Below, one piece after another: positions 60,794 to 64,000 of a stretch of 64,000 nt of DNA. Under the pieces are notes generated by a model. The model saw nothing but the letters and a program-made list of their open reading frames with translations. It was not told the origin of the DNA and made no database searches. The position numbers were made by a program, and so were the translations under genes. Every line of letters begins with the position of its first letter. Position 1 is the first letter of the stretch. The stretch is from contig CALGJV010000003.1 in the NCBI GenBank assembly GCA_937928595.1, positions 1 to 64,000 on the forward strand, in the 5' to 3' direction. Origin of the DNA: an uncultured Phycisphaerae bacterium. Lineage in GTDB: Bacteria; Planctomycetota; Phycisphaerae; UBA1845; Fen-1342.

Positions 60794-61660
60794 ATGGAAG
60801 CCGACTCGACGGGTAGCGGTGCCACACTCCCGGACGCCATCGTGGCCCGCCCCGTGCTGCGCCAGTTCGCGCCGTCCGGCGCCGGGGGGCTGCCGGCGGA
60901 GCCGCTGCGACTCGAGGGGGTGTCCCGCCGCGACGCCGCGCTGGATCTGGCACTGGTGCTGCTGGTGCTGCTGGTGTTGCCGATGGGCCTGGACCTTGTG
61001 AACGTCGTCAGCCTCGCGGGGGAGGATCCCGGCGAGCTCGGCGGCGGCACGCTCCAGCAACGGTTCCTGACCAACCGCAAGGTGTTCGACGCGCTGCTGG
61101 CGGCGACGCTGACGGGCTACTTCGTCTGGCGTCATCGGATCTCGGCCGCCGCGTTCGGCCTGCACGGGCGGGCGCCGCTGCGGCAGGTGCTGTTGACGGT
61201 GCCGATTCTGCTGGCGACCTACGCCACCTTCATGGTGAGCGTGGTGGTGACGACGCTGCTGGTCACGGGGGGACACGATCTCCAGCAGGAGGTGCAAACG
61301 CGGCGCGAGTTCATGCAACTGATGCCGCTGGACAATCTCTGGTCGGGCATGGCCCTGATGGCGCCCGTGGCGTTCCACGAGGAGCTGCTGTTCCGGGGGC
61401 TGATGCTGCCCTACCTGCGGCGCATCGGGTGTTCGTGGACGTGGGCCGTCGTGCTGTCGAGCGGGCTGTTCGCCGCGCTGCACCTCGCGCAGGGCTGGCT
61501 GGGGGTGGTCCAGCTGCTGCCGGTCGGGATCGTCCTGGCCGTCGCGTTCATCCGGACCCGCAGCCTCGCGGCGGTCGTGCTGGCACACTTCGCGTTCAAC
61601 GTGCTGCAACTGCAGCTCGCGCGGGTGGTGCTGCCCCTCGCGGACCGGCTCGGCGGGTAG
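60794..61660 (+). CDS. CPBP-family intramembrane metalloprotease
   Basis: The 288-residue polytopic protein has six or more membrane helices and the three CPBP motifs: HEELLFRGL (EExxxR), FAALHLAQ (His) and LAHFAFNVL (HxxxN). It may process CAAX-like proteins or bacterial toxins; the substrate is unknown. GGGGAG precedes the ATG at 60794. It lies 150 nt from the divergent infA and converges with the RDD gene. Confidence 0.88.
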   Translation: MEADSTGSGATLPDAIVARPVLRQFAPSGAGGLPAEPLRLEGVSRRDAALDLALVLLVLLVLPMGLDLVNVVSLAGEDPGELGGGTLQQRFLTNRKVFDALLAATLTGYFVWRHRISAAAFGLHGRAPLRQVLLTVPILLATYATFMVSVVVTTLLVTGGHDLQQEVQTRREFMQLMPLDNLWSGMALMAPVAFHEELLFRGLMLPYLRRIGCSWTWAVVLSSGLFAALHLAQGWLGVVQLLPVGIVLAVAFIRTRSLAAVVLAHFAFNVLQLQLARVVLPLADRLGG

Positions 61661-61684
61661 GCCGCGCGGGGCACGGCGGGGGGG

Positions 61685-63301
61685 TCACTGCTCTGCCGGC
61701 GGCACGATGCGGCGCACGACGACCGTGCGCGCCAGGACGTCGCCGACGCGCTGGTGGTTGCGCGTGAGGACGACCAGGAAGGCCAGGACCCACAGCGGGG
61801 GCAGGAGCTCGACCAGCCGCGACACGTTGCGCAGCAGCGTCTGCACGAGGGCCGGCCGCTCGCCCGTCATCGACAGGACGCGCGTGCCGACCAGCCACTT
61901 GCCGTGGGTGCGCCACCCCAGGAGCTCGCACACCAGTGAGTAGGCGGTGTAGGCGCCGAGCACCGCAGCCCACCACGCCAGCGTGCGCGTCGGCGGCAGC
62001 CGCCCCGCGGTGACGTCGCTGCCCAGCGCCCACGCGAACAGCTCCCGCAGCCCCCCGCGCCAGTCGACCCCCATCACCAGCGCGAGGCCCAGCACGAACG
62101 GGGCGAGATCCAGCAGTGCCCCGGCCATGCGCTGGAACGACAGCGCGATGGCGGCATCCGCCGGTAGTGCCGCCGGCTGGGCCAGTGCCGCGCGTCGGAA
62201 CAGGAACAGCAGCACCAGCACGGACAGCATGACGGCGAGCGTCAGCGAATGCACCCACGCCGGTCCGCGCTGCGGCCCCGCGCGACCGGCCAGGACCTCA
62301 CGCACGTCGATCGTGTTCTCGGCCGGTGGGCCTTCGACCCGCGCGAAACGCACGAAGCGCTGGCCGCTCCGGTCGGTCATCAGCAGGGCGAGGTGCTGAT
62401 TGAAGGCGGTCGCGTGCTCGTACCGCGCCACGCCCGTGCCGGGCGGCAGCGGCGACAACTGCACTTCGGCGGTACGCCATTCGCTGCCGCCGGGATCCGC
62501 TCCGCCCAGTCGGCGGTAGACCTTCAACTGCGGGCCGTCGTCCGGCGCCGCCAGGGCCGCGACGAGCATCGGCACGCCGGCCACCTCGGCGAACCAGAAC
62601 CCGTCGAGCCGCGGCAGCGGCGGCGTGATCACGGTGCTGTCCCACGCGGTGCCCGCGCCGGCCTGTGTGTACATCTCCAGCGCCCCACGTTGCGGGCCGT
62701 CCGCTATCAGGCGAAATATCGCGGGACGCCCATGCAGCAGCCCCAGCCGCGGCGGAGTGTCGTTTGCCGCGTCCGACGCGAGCCCGGGCGGGCAGGCCGC
62801 CACCGCGGTCCAGACCCGGCCGTCGTAGCGGGCGATCGACAGCGGCGCCCCGCCGGGGTCGAAGGGTTGTGTGGCCGGGGGGGTGTCGTCCGTCAGGCGA
62901 AGCAGCTCGCCCGGGCCTGGCGAGCGAACCAGCGCGTACAGGTACCGGGCGTCGCCGCACAGGTCGGAGGGCACGCGTTCACGCGGCAGAACGGCGCTGG
63001 CGAGCCAGGCGCCGTCGCCGAACACGTAGAAGCGACCGTGGCCGGTGACGGCGTAGAGACGCTCGCCGACCGGGTTGATTCCGACGATGCGGGCGTTGAG
63101 CGTCGGCACCGGCTCGAAGAACCCGCCGACCTTGCGCCGAAACACCAGCGACGCGTCGGACCGAGCGCTCACGATCCATAGCGCCGTCTCGGTCCCGCTC
63201 GTCAGGATCGTGCCGCTGGGACCGCGGTCCGCCGGCTGGGCCGCCGCGGCGGCGCAGACGCAACCGACCATGAGGGCCGCCGTCCGGCGCCGGGTGCTCA
63301 C
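61685..63301 (-). CDS. Exported beta-propeller-like protein with C-terminal RDD domain
   Basis: The 538-residue protein has a signal peptide (about 1-21), a large beta-rich region (about 25-350) with WIVSARSDASLVFRRKVGG and repeats of LYAVTGHGRFYVFGDGAW type that read like propeller blades, and three or four membrane helices at about 355-520 as the RDD domain (SFQRMAGALLDLAPFVLG, WRTHGKWLVGTRVLS). A GTG start at 63301 overlaps the upstream stop by 4 nt (GTGA). The RDD part may be a transporter or anchor; no function is known. Confidence 0.75.
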   Translation of the reverse strand: MSTRRRTAALMVGCVCAAAAAQPADRGPSGTILTSGTETALWIVSARSDASLVFRRKVGGFFEPVPTLNARIVGINPVGERLYAVTGHGRFYVFGDGAWLASAVLPRERVPSDLCGDARYLYALVRSPGPGELLRLTDDTPPATQPFDPGGAPLSIARYDGRVWTAVAACPPGLASDAANDTPPRLGLLHGRPAIFRLIADGPQRGALEMYTQAGAGTAWDSTVITPPLPRLDGFWFAEVAGVPMLVAALAAPDDGPQLKVYRRLGGADPGGSEWRTAEVQLSPLPPGTGVARYEHATAFNQHLALLMTDRSGQRFVRFARVEGPPAENTIDVREVLAGRAGPQRGPAWVHSLTLAVMLSVLVLLFLFRRAALAQPAALPADAAIALSFQRMAGALLDLAPFVLGLALVMGVDWRGGLRELFAWALGSDVTAGRLPPTRTLAWWAAVLGAYTAYSLVCELLGWRTHGKWLVGTRVLSMTGERPALVQTLLRNVSRLVELLPPLWVLAFLVVLTRNHQRVGDVLARTVVVRRIVPPAEQ

Positions 63302-64000
63302 GACCCGCGTCCTGTGGCCGCGCCGGCCTCGTCCGGCCCGACCGCGTCGACCCGTTCGATCTCGCCCTGCCAGCCGGCCGGGAAGTCGAACACGTCGGCC
63401 GGCAGGTCGTCGCGGAACTTGGCGCTGACGATGTCGAGGCGCATCTCGGCCCGGTTCGCGGGCCAGCGGATCACATAGCGCCGCGCCGTGCGCGGCCCGT
63501 CGCGTCCGATGGCTTCATATTGCCGCAGCTCGGCGTGCATGACGACCTGCCCGTCCGGCAGCCGGTCGATGATCTCCAGCGGCTGATACGGCGGCCGGGG
63601 ATCCAGGCGGATCTCGCGCGCGCCGCGGGGCTGCCGGTCAAGCCCGAAGCGCACGTAGATCAGCCGGTGATCGTCTCCCACCACCCGCAGCAGCGGCAGG
63701 AACCCGTCATCCAGGGTTTCGGAGAGGGGCCGGAGCATGAGCGCGTCAAGGAGCCGGTCCGGCGGCACCGGCAGGCCGCGGCCGACCCGGCCGCGGGCGT
63801 CGGCCCACAGGCCGTACCAGAGCTTGCGCACCTCGGGCTCGATCCAGACCCAGTAATGCTCGTCGTTGGAGCCGATCTGCGCGACGGTCCCGGCGAGCGA
63901 TTGCACGTCGAACAGAAGCGACTGCGGCGGGCGGAACAGCAGCCGGGCGTCGTGGCCGACGTAGGCGCGGGGTCGTCCGTCGGCGTCGGTGAAACGGAAC
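63298..64000 (-). CDS. Hypothetical protein, 5' end cut by the window
   Basis: At least 234 residues are readable. The frame stays open from the window edge (LLFRPPQSLLFDVQSLAGTV then NDEHYWVWIEPEVRKLW) to the stop at 63298, so the true start lies outside. The sequence is rich in beta strands (IYVRFGLDRQPRGAREIRL, DGQVVMHAELRQYEAIG) and looks like an envelope or lipoprotein-type fold; no known family is identified. It is translationally coupled to the downstream RDD gene. Confidence 0.75.
   Translation of the reverse strand, partial: FRFTDADGRPRAYVGHDARLLFRPPQSLLFDVQSLAGTVAQIGSNDEHYWVWIEPEVRKLWYGLWADARGRVGRGLPVPPDRLLDALMLRPLSETLDDGFLPLLRVVGDDHRLIYVRFGLDRQPRGAREIRLDPRPPYQPLEIIDRLPDGQVVMHAELRQYEAIGRDGPRTARRYVIRWPANRAEMRLDIVSAKFRDDLPADVFDFPAGWQGEIERVDAVGPDEAGAATGRGS

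Overview
The window is a high-GC bacterial chromosome segment with tightly packed genes, many of them overlapping by 4 nt. The gene families suggest a planctomycete, probably close to the Phycisphaerae. These include a DUF1080 domain, a serine/threonine kinase of planctomycete style, a HYR-domain surface protein, pseudopilins of the RAFSLVEL type, and a Bacillus-type succinate dehydrogenase. The placement is inferred from family content; no rRNA is present to confirm it. I recognised no tRNA, rRNA or CRISPR array.

Layout. Positions 1-2400 hold a complete single-gene IS66 element and a frameshifted serine-recombinase remnant. They lie directly downstream of pstS-pstC-pstA (2419-5357, minus strand), which has no pstB here. 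Positions 5361-6249 show no recognisable gene. An IS1182-type element (6250-7708) then truncates a HYR-domain surface-protein gene, which is further broken by a frameshift and ends at an intrinsic terminator.

Positions 9481-27854 are the most interesting part. A run of plus-strand genes, most overlapping or within about 30 nt, encodes a sensor kinase, a single-domain response regulator, an HD-GYP phosphodiesterase, a membrane GAF plus degenerate-GGDEF protein, a STAS protein, a GspE/PilB ATPase with a MshEN-like N-terminus, GspF/PilC, PilM, PilN, PilO and a PilP/GspC-like protein. The major pseudopilin follows. A secretin and a TPR lipoprotein lie on the minus strand, and four more pseudopilin-like genes run divergently. 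Together they look like a pseudopilus or type II-like secretion machine wired to c-di-GMP signalling.

Positions 27982-29300 hold decayed DUF1080 and kinase genes. Isocitrate dehydrogenase and succinate dehydrogenase A and B follow (29668-33943). Positions 34078-39193 are a probable beta-glucan utilisation locus: a GH94 phosphorylase, a glycoamylase/GH144-like enzyme and a LacI-type regulator, with palindromic operators placed on recognisable promoters. The remainder (39269-64000) is mostly single housekeeping or envelope genes: a glycosyltransferase, a BshC-like protein, an orphan Mce/MlaD protein, peptide deformylase, free-methionine sulfoxide reductase, an RNase H fusion, an HtrA protease, DNA polymerase III delta, a radical SAM protein, ferredoxin-NADP reductase, a second STAS protein, IF-1 with a TTG start, a CPBP protease, an RDD protein and a gene cut by the window end.
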